This document shows, piece after piece, positions 43,484 through 53,239 of a stretch of 54,784 nucleotides of DNA. Position numbers and translations under genes: made by a program. Numbering within the stretch: the stretch's first letter is position 1; each line of letters opens with the position of its first letter. This stretch comes from Bacteroidales bacterium UBA1195 (GTDB lineage: Bacteria > Bacteroidota > Bacteroidia > Bacteroidales > WCHB1-69): positions 1-54,784 of the forward strand of contig DBYD01000003.1 in the NCBI GenBank assembly GCA_002309855.1, read 5' to 3'. The notes under the pieces are model-generated. The model was not told the origin of the DNA. It saw only the letters and a program-made list of their open reading frames with translations, and made no database searches.

Positions 43484-44125
43484 TCAGACAAGCAGCTCCT
43501 CCCAGCGCACCTTGGGCACATAATGCACCCCATCCCGCCTATAATAGGCGTGGGATTCATCAGCAGATATAGGCACGCAACAAATGGTTTCCGCCCCTTT
43601 TCCTATGGCAATGATTGCGAGAGGGTCGTATGGAAGGGAGAGTGCCTTCCGTATATTCTCCCTGTTAAAGGCACATATTATGATTCCGTTCAGGCCCATC
43701 TCAACCGCCTTAAGCAGCATGCTCTGTGCGGAAATGCCAAGATCAATGTCCACCATGCGGTTTTCCGGCACGCAGGAGCAGACGACAATGAAGGCGTGCG
43801 GCTCCGTCCCCGCAAACGGAAGATGCAGCTCCGGAAGGGCTCCGCCCAAAGCGATGTTCTGAAGCACCGCATCCGCCTCCCCGCCGGATGTCACCAGCCG
43901 GAACCGCAGCACCTGCTGGTTCCGTGCCGATGGCAGCAGCGTGTTGACTTTGACAATATTCTCCAGCATCTCCCTTGTCACCTCCGGCTGCTGGGAGTAT
44001 CCGCGGAAACTGCGGTTCTTACGGAGCAGGTTCTCCAACGGCTGCCCAATCCTCTTCACAACCACTTTCCTGGCGTCACGCCCGCGGTACTCATCGTATT
44101 TGTTCTCCAAATAATTGTCTGCCAT
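43484..44125 (-). CDS. Nitroreductase-family FMN oxidoreductase
   Basis: 213 aa. The nitroreductase fold is indicated by RKNRSFRGYSQQPEVTRE and LPSARNQQVLRFRLV at the FMN site, DIDLGISAQSMLLKAVEMGL in the dimer-core helix, GIIICAFNRENIRKAL, and PLAIIAIGKGAE near the end. Likely a cytoplasmic NAD(P)H-dependent reductase; the natural substrate is not visible. It lies 25 nt downstream of the giant 3 stop on the same strand with no terminator between, so it may be read through from that gene. Confidence 0.88.
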   Translation of the reverse strand: MADNYLENKYDEYRGRDARKVVVKRIGQPLENLLRKNRSFRGYSQQPEVTREMLENIVKVNTLLPSARNQQVLRFRLVTSGGEADAVLQNIALGGALPELHLPFAGTEPHAFIVVCSCVPENRMVDIDLGISAQSMLLKAVEMGLNGIIICAFNRENIRKALSLPYDPLAIIAIGKGAETICCVPISADESHAYYRRDGVHYVPKVRWEELLV

Positions 44126-44150
44126 ATATCTGTAAAAATAACTGTTAATA

Positions 44151-47100
44151 TCATTCCTCTTTCAGGACCACCCATTTGCCCGTCCATTGCCGGTTTCCGC
44201 ACCGCACACGGCAGAAATAGATGCCGGCAGCCATCGCGGGAGCCGGCAGACAAATCCGGTTGGTTCCGGCACTGCCTTCCGGACAAAGCAGATACAACCG
44301 CTGCCCCTGAACATTGAACACCTCAACCTGCAATGCCGTTGCAACCGGCAGAGAAACTTCAAGAAAAGCGTCACCATTCGTCGGATTAGGATAAATACGG
44401 AACTGCCCGTCAAACCTCCGCTCAATAATACTGGTGCTGTCCGGCTGCTGCCTCATACATGCACGGACAAAGCAACTGTTATCCGAATAATCTGCGTCGC
44501 AGTCAAAAAGGGAACGGACTTCAAGTGTATAGACCGTATCGTCAGAGGCAGGCAGCCGCACGCCCGACGCACAAAGATAACGGATGCTCTCCCCTGCCGC
44601 CAAAAATGGCAGGGTGTCCGCATGGACCGGAGTGTCATCCAGCAGGATTTCCAATGGAACTCCATAAATCGCCAAATTTCCGGTATTCTGCACAACCACA
44701 GTCGGGAAAATCACCTCGGAGGGAGCTGCGCAATCCGGCACCCGCAACTGCTGCAGCCGCACACCCGTCATGGTGGATACCGTCTGTCGCAATGTGTCGG
44801 CTAATGGTAAGGTGTCCGCAGCCAGCGTCACCTCAAACTGGTAAATATATCCCGGCTCCCACGCAAATGCACTGTCCAGCACAATGGTGTCACTCCCGTA
44901 AGGCGGAAGCTTCAAGGCCTGCCGCACCTGATATGCTGCGGGGAACGGTGACTTGAACGAACAATGCAGGCGGCACTGCGCAACCTCCACCTTCTGCGCC
45001 CCGCGGTTGGACAACACCAACGACAAATCATGAAGACCGGTCTGGCATTCAGTCACTGAAGTTGGCAACGGAGCGCATTCCAATTGTAGCAGCGGCGTCC
45101 CCGAAAGGCAAATGCTGTCAACATATTGGTTGCCTCCGCCGTAGCTTACCCCTTCCAGGACAATCCGAACGCACGAAGCGGCATAGGCGGACAAATCCAC
45201 ATCGGCACGCTCCCACTCAGGCTGTACGGAACCCTTCCTGTACCGGTACAACACACCGGTCTGGCGGTATTGCACGCCGCCATCAGTCGAGACAAGAATG
45301 CGTATCTGGTCGGCCTCCGCCTTATTTCCACCGTCACGGGCATACCAAAGGGAGAGAGTCGGCCTGCGCAGTCCTGACAAATCCATCACCGGACAGACAG
45401 CCCGGGCGATACCGCCCCGCACCCCGTCGGATGGGAAGCAGAGCCTGCTTTTCCCGCAACGCGCAGGCAAACCTTCAGCTGTGGAATCCACCCTCCAGGC
45501 AATACCACCCTGCAGGACTGAAAAGGAAAACAGCGTGTCGGCCTGCGTCATGTCTGTTGCAAACGGGAGCGGTTCACGACGTACCGTGAAAAGCATCTGC
45601 AAGGTGTCGTTCTCCGGATTGGTGTCAGAAGGATCCTCTGTCCAGGCAGTCATGCGATAGGTGCCGGACAATCCGAATGAAAAACGCGGGTGCAACAGGA
45701 AACTGCCGGAATGGTGGGGTGTCAGGCAGCCTTCCGAAACCATCACCCTCCGCTGCAACTGCAACGGCCCATCCACCTTCAGGCAGACCACAATCGGATG
45801 GTTGGAGAAACAGATTGTGTCCCCACCCTCATTACGGATGCGCACCCGCAACGGCTGGAACACCTTCGGGCAATCCATACCTGCATCTAATGAATCGAAC
45901 GCACAAAGGGCCCAATCGCAATTTGCCGCACGCACCGCCTGATGCGCCCCCATGGTGGTCGGATCGGTCCGTTCCAGACCCTGCATGTCGGACATCACAT
46001 CAGACAAAAGTGGTGCCTTCAGGGAATCGCCATCGGCCAATTGCAGCGAAGCGGACTTGTCGGCATACTGCGGACGTAGGAAACGGCTGTGCGGCTCCTT
46101 GCCCGTGCGGGACTGCCATCCGGCCAGCGAAGTGATGGCGGAACCGCAATAAAAAGGATTCTGCCCGGCCGAATAATAGTGGTTGTAATCTGCCTGCCAT
46201 CCTGAAAAACCGTTGCCGGGATAAAAATAGAGCACTTCTGTCTGGGTGCTGCCGCCATTTCCACACAGATTAACGAAACTGTTGTTTTTCAATATAATGT
46301 CAGATAGTCTGAAGGCGGTATAAAGGCATTTCCCCATTCCACGTCCCTCCATAAGAATGGAATTGTGAATGATCTTCAGATTGCTGCACCCATTGTAAAG
46401 ATATATCCCGCAATTGGAGGAGAGCACCTGCATGTGTATCTCGTTGTTCGAGACCAGCAACGGATTGCCGTCACCTGAAACTTGTGACAAATATAGCCCG
46501 TAAAATCCGCGGGAGGCGGTTATGCGGTTGGCATTCATAATTCCGCCACACACCTGCTCCGCATCCACCCCGTAAAAACCGTTGGAGCTGCCGCTCTGCT
46601 GGCGGATCAGGTTGCGTGAAATGGAGGTGAAATGCGCCTGTCGGAGGTAAATGCCGCACGCACGGATATCCGTGAACCGGTTGTCACAAATATACAGCAT
46701 GCTGTCCGGATGGGCGGAAGAGGCGGTTATACGCAAGCCGCTCTGCCCGCCTGTCACCTGGTTGCCGGTGAAGCGGAGGCCGCATACGCCCCAGTCCGTT
46801 GTCTGGACCAACGCGGCGAGACTGTGTTCCTGCATCTGGAAACGGCAGGAATCCACCGTCATATCCTCGCAATCATACAGCAGACGGATGCCGGCCGCCT
46901 CCGTCTGCAGGGAGGGTATCTCAAAACAGAGCCGTTCGAAACGCCAATGCGCCGTATGGCTGAATTGGAAAACAGCCTCCCCCTGCTGCGGATTGTCCGG
47001 AAGAGCCAGAACAACATCTCCCAATGAATCTGCCGCAATGCAGATTTGGTGTTCGGCACTGCTTCCGGCAATACGGCGTCCCACTTTCCAGAAGCCGGTG

Positions 47101-50100
47101 TGACGGCCCGCAGGCAGCAGCAGCCGGACGCTTTTCCGGACACCGCACTGGTACAACACCTCCAAGGCCTCCTCCAACGTGGCGAAATCGCGTCCTATGC
47201 GGTAGGTCCCGCCCAAGGCGGAATCGCAGATATGCAGACGGCAGAACAAAGTGTCGTTGCCGGAATTGTTGTCGGCCACACCTTCAGCCTGCCGGACAAA
47301 AGCGGTGAGAGCGGTACTGTGCGAAGGGGCGAACGACCCCAATCCGACCGTCACTGTGTCACCTTTGGCCAAAAGACCGTGCCAATGCGTGGAGGACTGG
47401 AAGATACCGTCTGCAGCCCAACCAACCTCCACATGATGAAGGACGGAATCTCCGGCATTGCCCATCAGCACCCGCAAAGGCACCTGTTGGCCGGCCTGTG
47501 CAGGTTCCGATGGGGATAGCCATTTTATCAGGCAGGCATCGGTATCATGGGATAAAGGAGGATATGCGCCCAGGGCGGTCAGGGCAGGACGCGGCTGGAA
47601 AAAGATGTCGTTTGACACCTCCGGCATGCGTAGGCAGGCGAAACCGTTCCAATTTTTCAATTGCAGACAGGCCGATGAATCCATGAAAGGAATCCGACCG
47701 TAGCGGTTGTTTTCAAACTGGTATGCGGAGGGGGAGCGCAAATTACTCCAGGCAATGGAGGTTGTGTCCGAACCGCTCCCCTGGCAGAACAGGTTCTGCC
47801 GGACAAAGATGTTCCAGACTGTCGCATCCTCCTGCAGGGAGAGGCAGCGCCCCTTGCCACGCCCAACCATGGAGACACTGTTGTGGCAACATGACAAATC
47901 GTGGCAGTATTTGCCGATTTCCATACCAGTATGCGGCAAATCTGAACTGGAAATGAGCTCATTATTGCATATCAGCAGCCTCCCGACCATCGATGAAGGA
48001 CCCGCATCATATAACTGGAGGCATCCCTCCTTTCCCTCAGCATGGAGCCGGTTGGCCTGTATTTCGTTCCCCGTGACAGACTGCAACTGGAAATTGGCCG
48101 CCCTGTTCCCTGACAGCGCGTCAAACTGCAGATGACTCAAAAAAACGCTGTTTTCAGAATGCGCCAAAAAGATATTGTCGCGTATATCCACACCACGCCA
48201 GCCGGCTGTCGGTGCGGATCCCTGGAGGTAAATCCCGTACATTCCACCCTCAAGACGGTTGTCATACAATTTTAACTGACTGCCATCAACATCGGCGGCA
48301 TATAGCCCGCAACACACCGCCGAGACGGTCGCCGCAGCCTTTGCCAACAGGCGGCAATTACGGATACAGATGTCCGAACAGCCGTCAAGCAGTTCAACTG
48401 CAATGGAATAGATTGGTTTTACAGCATCACTTCCGGCAATGGTCAGCTCTTCCAGAATAATGTGTGAGGTTCCAACAAGAGAAACGGCGGCACGCTGCCC
48501 CTCCGACACGCTGTCGCGATAAAGCAGCACACTGTCCGCATCCTGCGCAACCGAGATTATGGTAATCCTATTGGTTGAATCGCTACCGGGCACACTGTCC
48601 CGCAACGCAAACCGGACCGCATACCTGCCAGACTGCAACTGCAACCGCACTGGCGCAGAAACGCCACAATGGAGCAAGGCATCCCAAGCGGATGCCAAAT
48701 CGGGGAAATCGGACTGCAACCCGCCAACAGTGTAATCACCGGCCAAGGCACTGTCACATCCGCAACAACAGGCCGTCACAGTATCGTTCAACGGATTGTC
48801 ATCCGCAGTTCCGTTAGGGAGGAATGTCCATATTTTCAAAACATTGGTTCCAACGCGAGGATACAGATACGCCAACAACACACTTTCAGATGTATCTCCG
48901 GACGAAAGAGATTGCAACTGCAGCCGGTAGGATCTGTAAACACCGTTCCAAAGCAGCCCTATACCAACCTCCTTCAGCGATGCGGTCCCAGCATTGCCGA
49001 CCACCACGCGCAACGGCACGGAATCTCCGCCCGCAACTGCCGCATCCGGCAGAAGAACAGGCATAGGAAAGGCATCTGTTTTTTGTGCCCCGATCTTGTG
49101 GTATGCCCCTTTGGTGGTCAGCGGCACTGATCGCATGCGACCGTTGATGTCGGACGCCACCTCCGTACTGTGCAGGCAGACCGGATCGGCTGTACATGGC
49201 TCCAGCCCAATGGCCGTGTCAAGGAACTGCACCTCACCCTCTGTGGCGGAAATATCCTGACGGCACCATTGCCGCCATTCATCCAACTGCGTGAGCAGAT
49301 GATCCGTCTGCAAATATCCGCCAAAAGGGACGTAATAATGGTTACCTTCCCAAAAATGGCCTGACCTGTCGGCTGACAGCAATGATGAAAAATCCCAAAC
49401 ACAGCTGCCGCCGCCCTTCCCGATATGGACAAAAAGGTTGTCTGACCAGAAAATGGAGTCGCAACGTCCGAATAGCGTCACACAACTGTTTCCATATCCG
49501 GTTCCGCCAAGCAGAAAGGAATTGTGTGTGACACGCAGTAGCCGGCATGATGCGCCCGCACGTATGCATGACGACTGGTTTTGTATGGCATCAAAATGAA
49601 TTTCGTTGTTGCAGATTAGCATAAAGCCGACACTGTCCGGCTGTACGGCAGAAAGGCTTATTGCGCATTTGCCAGTATGCAGGCGGAAACTGTTGCCCAC
49701 AATCCGTTCGCCGTTGCAGCCATACAGGCTGATGCCGGTATACTGCCGGTTGGCGTTCCGCGGTATTGTCGGGGAATGGAACCGGTTGCCGTCTATTCTT
49801 GTGAAATCGGCCGCCATCAAAGAGATACCGTATGCGCTTTGTCCGTAAAAGTGATTGTCTGTTATGCTGAGATGATGGTAATCCCGCAACCGGTTGCCCG
49901 ACACATTCAGCCCGATGTGGCCGCCTTCCATCCGGTTGCCCGCAAACAGCAGATGATGGCAGCCGGTGCGTCCGGAAGCGGTGATGCCCTGCGCATCCGG
50001 ATGGCATAAAAGGAACTGGCAGCCCTCCACCCCGATGTGATGGCAGCTGTCCGCCAGCAGCAGCGCACTGCCGGCATTGCTCTGCCCGCTATCCAACATA

Positions 50101-51668
50101 AATGTCAGGTTCCGGAAAAAGACGTTGTGGCACCGTTCCAAACGGACAATGGCATCATGCAGAGTATCGGCGGTCAGTGTCACCTCCGACGCATCCCCAT
50201 TTCTGGAAGCGATCACCAGACTGTCAGAAGCATGAACCCTCCCAAACGAATCCAAAGGGAGCCAGACCGCATGGCAGCCGCTGTCAAGCAAAATCACCGT
50301 GGTGCCGGAAAGCCCGCAACGCCGCAACGCCGCCAACGCATCCTGAATGTCGGTGAAATCCCCATCCGGACCTACAGTATAAGTGCCATGCAGCATGTCC
50401 GAACATATTTCCAACGGAAAATACAACGTATCGGATAAAACAAACCGTCCGTTTGGGAATTCAGTCCAGATTTTCAACGTGTCACTCTCTTTAACAGCCG
50501 GAAGCGTGCCCACGGAAAGCGTGTCGGAGCAAAAGTCGGCAGGCAGTGAACCCTGCCATAGGAACGTTCCGCCCGTCCCGGCATACGACCAGCATATTTT
50601 CAAGGAGGACAAAGTATGTATGCCGCTATTACGAAAAACCACACGGACAGGCACCAGGTCACCAGCCCTGACAACATGCGCCGAAGGGGAGACCACGCGG
50701 ACGACACATGCAGCATCGCTGTCGCGCCCATCTCTCGGAAACGGATTGTGGAAGTGCCGGATGATCGAGTCGCTGTTTCCGACGGAATCGCTAACCTCAA
50801 CGGCATAGGTGAAACTGTTGCCATACGGCGTGGCAGGAATTTCAAACGCATAGGTGGCGGTGCCGGTCTGTACTATTTTCGCAACAGAAGGCTTGTCTGC
50901 AATTGTATAACGGGCGGAAAGACGGACAGGGCGGCTGCCATCCACCCGAAAGCGGATACTGAACGGCCCGACACTTGAGACTGTTCCCGCATAAACCAGA
51001 TCTGTCAGATTCAAGTATGGCGGCAGAACATCCTTGTCGCCCGCATACAGCCGTATATTTTCCAGCAGCCAACCGAAGGCAAATTGGCCAGAAGCGTCCG
51101 TCCCTTTTTTCAATTTGAAACGCAACTGGATTTTTGTATATGCAGCCTCAGTTGAGAGATCAAAGCATTCGGTTTTCCACCATTCATCGGTCGGAACCGC
51201 TGACACACTGTCAGAAAGCCATTCGGAATAACTGGCGTCACTGAACTGCTGCTGCCGGTAACCGGCGGAGACACTTTTGTAACAGTCAGCAGGTATCTTG
51301 TGCCAGACAGCGCCCAGAACATCCTCACGTATCTCTATGCAGGCGATATCCGTCCTTGCCACTTTGCATATATGGTCAAAAAGCAGATAAACCTCACCAT
51401 AGGCGGAAAAATCATATACCGGAGAAATCAGTATGGAGGAGTCTCCCGACTGTTGCGTCAACGGGCTCCTGAAAGAATATGGTGCGCTTGTGTGCAATCC
51501 GGAACAAGTGTCCCACAACGACTGTGGTGTAAGCGAATAGGAGCAATGGCCGTCAAAGGATTCCGTCACCGTGTAAAGGCTTTGCGCCGGCAGCCGGAAC
51601 CCGCCCAAAAACAGGCAGAGCCCCATCACCAGAATGGTAAAAACGCTTTTCTCCGACTTGTACCGCAT
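44151..51668 (-). CDS. Giant T9SS-secreted parallel beta-helix protein (giant 3), tyrosine-poor paralogue
   Basis: 2505 aa from the ATG at 51668 (MRYKSEKSVFTILVMGLCLF signal peptide, cleaved near LPA). A TTG 17 codons earlier is in frame but would precede the signal peptide and is rejected. The N-terminal beta-sandwich matches giants 1 and 2 (ISPVYDFSAYGEVYLLFDHI; EWWKTECFDLS; RFKLKKGT). Three Ig/CARDB plus beta-helix modules have signatures at residues 428, 977 and 1487. Then come a MAM-like domain (STDGGVQYRQTG; SYGGGNQYVDSI), Ig-like domains and a T9SS type A sorting domain (FRIYPNPTNGDAFLEVSLP; AAGIYFCRVRCG; GKWVVLKEE). The beta-helices have N-x-N-x and G-N-x-I rungs but lack the Tyr strings of the other two. 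No catalytic motif is recognised. Confidence 0.95.
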   Translation of the reverse strand: MRYKSEKSVFTILVMGLCLFLGGFRLPAQSLYTVTESFDGHCSYSLTPQSLWDTCSGLHTSAPYSFRSPLTQQSGDSSILISPVYDFSAYGEVYLLFDHICKVARTDIACIEIREDVLGAVWHKIPADCYKSVSAGYRQQQFSDASYSEWLSDSVSAVPTDEWWKTECFDLSTEAAYTKIQLRFKLKKGTDASGQFAFGWLLENIRLYAGDKDVLPPYLNLTDLVYAGTVSSVGPFSIRFRVDGSRPVRLSARYTIADKPSVAKIVQTGTATYAFEIPATPYGNSFTYAVEVSDSVGNSDSIIRHFHNPFPRDGRDSDAACVVRVVSPSAHVVRAGDLVPVRVVFRNSGIHTLSSLKICWSYAGTGGTFLWQGSLPADFCSDTLSVGTLPAVKESDTLKIWTEFPNGRFVLSDTLYFPLEICSDMLHGTYTVGPDGDFTDIQDALAALRRCGLSGTTVILLDSGCHAVWLPLDSFGRVHASDSLVIASRNGDASEVTLTADTLHDAIVRLERCHNVFFRNLTFMLDSGQSNAGSALLLADSCHHIGVEGCQFLLCHPDAQGITASGRTGCHHLLFAGNRMEGGHIGLNVSGNRLRDYHHLSITDNHFYGQSAYGISLMAADFTRIDGNRFHSPTIPRNANRQYTGISLYGCNGERIVGNSFRLHTGKCAISLSAVQPDSVGFMLICNNEIHFDAIQNQSSCIRAGASCRLLRVTHNSFLLGGTGYGNSCVTLFGRCDSIFWSDNLFVHIGKGGGSCVWDFSSLLSADRSGHFWEGNHYYVPFGGYLQTDHLLTQLDEWRQWCRQDISATEGEVQFLDTAIGLEPCTADPVCLHSTEVASDINGRMRSVPLTTKGAYHKIGAQKTDAFPMPVLLPDAAVAGGDSVPLRVVVGNAGTASLKEVGIGLLWNGVYRSYRLQLQSLSSGDTSESVLLAYLYPRVGTNVLKIWTFLPNGTADDNPLNDTVTACCCGCDSALAGDYTVGGLQSDFPDLASAWDALLHCGVSAPVRLQLQSGRYAVRFALRDSVPGSDSTNRITIISVAQDADSVLLYRDSVSEGQRAAVSLVGTSHIILEELTIAGSDAVKPIYSIAVELLDGCSDICIRNCRLLAKAAATVSAVCCGLYAADVDGSQLKLYDNRLEGGMYGIYLQGSAPTAGWRGVDIRDNIFLAHSENSVFLSHLQFDALSGNRAANFQLQSVTGNEIQANRLHAEGKEGCLQLYDAGPSSMVGRLLICNNELISSSDLPHTGMEIGKYCHDLSCCHNSVSMVGRGKGRCLSLQEDATVWNIFVRQNLFCQGSGSDTTSIAWSNLRSPSAYQFENNRYGRIPFMDSSACLQLKNWNGFACLRMPEVSNDIFFQPRPALTALGAYPPLSHDTDACLIKWLSPSEPAQAGQQVPLRVLMGNAGDSVLHHVEVGWAADGIFQSSTHWHGLLAKGDTVTVGLGSFAPSHSTALTAFVRQAEGVADNNSGNDTLFCRLHICDSALGGTYRIGRDFATLEEALEVLYQCGVRKSVRLLLPAGRHTGFWKVGRRIAGSSAEHQICIAADSLGDVVLALPDNPQQGEAVFQFSHTAHWRFERLCFEIPSLQTEAAGIRLLYDCEDMTVDSCRFQMQEHSLAALVQTTDWGVCGLRFTGNQVTGGQSGLRITASSAHPDSMLYICDNRFTDIRACGIYLRQAHFTSISRNLIRQQSGSSNGFYGVDAEQVCGGIMNANRITASRGFYGLYLSQVSGDGNPLLVSNNEIHMQVLSSNCGIYLYNGCSNLKIIHNSILMEGRGMGKCLYTAFRLSDIILKNNSFVNLCGNGGSTQTEVLYFYPGNGFSGWQADYNHYYSAGQNPFYCGSAITSLAGWQSRTGKEPHSRFLRPQYADKSASLQLADGDSLKAPLLSDVMSDMQGLERTDPTTMGAHQAVRAANCDWALCAFDSLDAGMDCPKVFQPLRVRIRNEGGDTICFSNHPIVVCLKVDGPLQLQRRVMVSEGCLTPHHSGSFLLHPRFSFGLSGTYRMTAWTEDPSDTNPENDTLQMLFTVRREPLPFATDMTQADTLFSFSVLQGGIAWRVDSTAEGLPARCGKSRLCFPSDGVRGGIARAVCPVMDLSGLRRPTLSLWYARDGGNKAEADQIRILVSTDGGVQYRQTGVLYRYRKGSVQPEWERADVDLSAYAASCVRIVLEGVSYGGGNQYVDSICLSGTPLLQLECAPLPTSVTECQTGLHDLSLVLSNRGAQKVEVAQCRLHCSFKSPFPAAYQVRQALKLPPYGSDTIVLDSAFAWEPGYIYQFEVTLAADTLPLADTLRQTVSTMTGVRLQQLRVPDCAAPSEVIFPTVVVQNTGNLAIYGVPLEILLDDTPVHADTLPFLAAGESIRYLCASGVRLPASDDTVYTLEVRSLFDCDADYSDNSCFVRACMRQQPDSTSIIERRFDGQFRIYPNPTNGDAFLEVSLPVATALQVEVFNVQGQRLYLLCPEGSAGTNRICLPAPAMAAGIYFCRVRCGNRQWTGKWVVLKEE
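45940..50700 (-). repeat. Array of three composite Ig/beta-helix modules in giant 3
   Basis: Spacing between GTYTVG-type signatures (codons at 50387, 48740 and 47210) is 549 and 510 residues. Units diverge more from one another than those of giant 2. Outer boundaries are approximate. Confidence 0.83.
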
Positions 51669-51734
51669 TGCCTTTCGTACATTTGAAAAATCAAACTGCA
51701 AATTTCCATAAAAAAACAATGCGATTTTTACACA

Positions 51735-51752
51735 GGCGAAAAAAATTTCGCC
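51735..51752. other. Hairpin upstream of giant 3
   Basis: GGCGAAA and TTTCGCC form a 7-bp perfect stem around AAAA. It lies in the 180-nt gap between the ATPase stop and the giant 3 start. There is no T run after it on either strand, so it is not a convincing terminator; it could be a leader hairpin. Confidence 0.35.
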
Positions 51753-51848
51753 CCACCCGCTTTTCTTTAGGAAACCTGTCCCGCGTAACTTTGGGTGGGA
51801 ATGTCATTCAGCAGTTCGTAGGTATAAGAAATTGAAATCCGGAAAAAT

Positions 51849-53180
51849 TTAGAGAAATGGGGTGAAATAAACAGGTAGACAGGTAGTCATGCCATCTATG
51901 AGGTAATCTTTGGTATAAAGCAGAATACGCTCGCCCACACGTGAAGGGAACTTCTCACAGAAGACATCCAAAGAGCGATGGGTCCGGTAACCTGAAGACT
52001 TCACTTCGATTGGCACAATTTTGTTGCCACGTGAAAGCAGAAAATCCACCTCATAGTTTTTATTCCCGTTACCTGTCGGAAAGGTATAGTAATACAGCTT
52101 GTTGCCTGCTGCACGTAGCATTTGTGCCACCAGATTTTCATACACATATCCCATATTCGCCGCCAATTTGTCACCCAGAAGTTTCTGATATATGATGTTA
52201 TCGGTATAAGTTTTGTTCCAGAAGGCCTGTGTCACAAAAAGTCCGGTATCAGCCATAAACATCTTGTATCGCCGGAAATCTTTGAACATCCCCATCCCAA
52301 CTCCCGGATCATTGACATGATATGCCATGGTCACCACATGACTCTCCTCCATTTCAGCGATGGTCTCCGCCATCCGGTCGGATGTCTGTCCGTCAAGAAC
52401 ACCTCCTATCTGGAAGCGGTTGGCGTTACTGTTCAATTGGCTGGGGATTGCGGCAAATATCTTTGCGGCATTCCCGGAACTGTCAATATGTGCAAAGTCA
52501 TTTGCATAAAGTTCAAGAATTTCCCTCTTGACTTCATCCACCTTGCTCAAATCATTATACTTGAGATATGCATCAACCGCTTGTGGCATACCGCCAACCA
52601 GCATATACAGCCTTAGATCCCGCATCCACCTGCGGTGCACAGCGTCCCCCATCGCCCGTTTCATCCCGAACGCCTGACGGATTTGGTCCGGTGCAACCTC
52701 GTTGCCAGTGGCCCAATAGAACTCCTCCAAATCCATCGGTAACAGTTCAACACCATGTTCCTCGCTGGGAATCAATATGTCCTTGACATTTTTCCGGATT
52801 GACACCAGCGATCCGGTCTCTATAAAGTCATAACGTCCGTCTTTCACCAGATGCTTGATGGCCTGACGGGCCCGTGGCAGAAACTGAACCTCATCGAAAA
52901 CAATGACCGACTCCCTCTCCACAAGCGAAACATTGAAAATATTCTGTAACGACAGGAAAAAGAAATCCAAATCCATCATATCGTCAAACAACGCGTTCAC
53001 CCGCTTGGAGGATTTTGAAAAATCAATAATGATATAGGACTTGTATTCCCGGCGTGCGAAGTCCTCCACCAAGGTGGATTTGCCGACACGACGGGCCCCC
53101 TTGATCAGAAGGGCACATGACCCTTTCCGCTCGTTCTTCCAGCGAAGCATTGTGTCATAGAGTTTTCGTCTAAAAATCAT
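51849..53180 (-). CDS. AAA_14-type ATPase with DUF4143 C-terminal domain
   Basis: 443 aa. The N-terminal P-loop ATPase has Walker A IKGARRVGKSTLVEDFA and Walker B SVIVFDEVQFLPRARQAI, followed by a sensor-like FIETGSLVS. The C-terminal DUF4143 part ends in a PD-(D/E)xK-like strand pattern (NKNYEVDFLLSRGNKIVPIE, then VKSSGY). Proteins of this layout are common and often multicopy in Bacteroidota; their role is not settled, with nucleic-acid or defence functions suggested. It is a single gene with its own promoter and unusual upstream repeats. Confidence 0.92.
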   Translation of the reverse strand: MIFRRKLYDTMLRWKNERKGSCALLIKGARRVGKSTLVEDFARREYKSYIIIDFSKSSKRVNALFDDMMDLDFFFLSLQNIFNVSLVERESVIVFDEVQFLPRARQAIKHLVKDGRYDFIETGSLVSIRKNVKDILIPSEEHGVELLPMDLEEFYWATGNEVAPDQIRQAFGMKRAMGDAVHRRWMRDLRLYMLVGGMPQAVDAYLKYNDLSKVDEVKREILELYANDFAHIDSSGNAAKIFAAIPSQLNSNANRFQIGGVLDGQTSDRMAETIAEMEESHVVTMAYHVNDPGVGMGMFKDFRRYKMFMADTGLFVTQAFWNKTYTDNIIYQKLLGDKLAANMGYVYENLVAQMLRAAGNKLYYYTFPTGNGNKNYEVDFLLSRGNKIVPIEVKSSGYRTHRSLDVFCEKFPSRVGERILLYTKDYLIDGMTTCLPVYFTPFL

Positions 53181-53208
53181 AATGTATTTACATTTTGGTT
53201 TTGAAATG

Positions 53209-53239
53209 CAAAAGTACTAAAAAATCAAAAATCCACAAA
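53209..53239 (-). promoter_or_regulatory. Consensus Bacteroidota promoter for the AAA_14 ATPase
   Basis: On the minus strand TTTG (53239-53236), a 19-nt spacer, then TACTTTTG (53216-53209): both elements and the spacing fit the Bacteroidota consensus. The ATG at 53180 lies 28 nt downstream. The -33 element falls inside the third, degenerate copy of the 33-bp repeat. Confidence 0.75.

Noticed and set aside
51669..51719. Longer giant 3 start at a TTG
   Set aside because: It would put 17 residues in front of a normal signal peptide; the ATG at 51668 begins MRYKSEK directly before the hydrophobic core.
51786..51793. TAACTTTG on the plus strand as a promoter
   Set aside because: It matches the -7 box but points into the antisense of the ATPase gene with no plus-strand gene after it and no -33 element.
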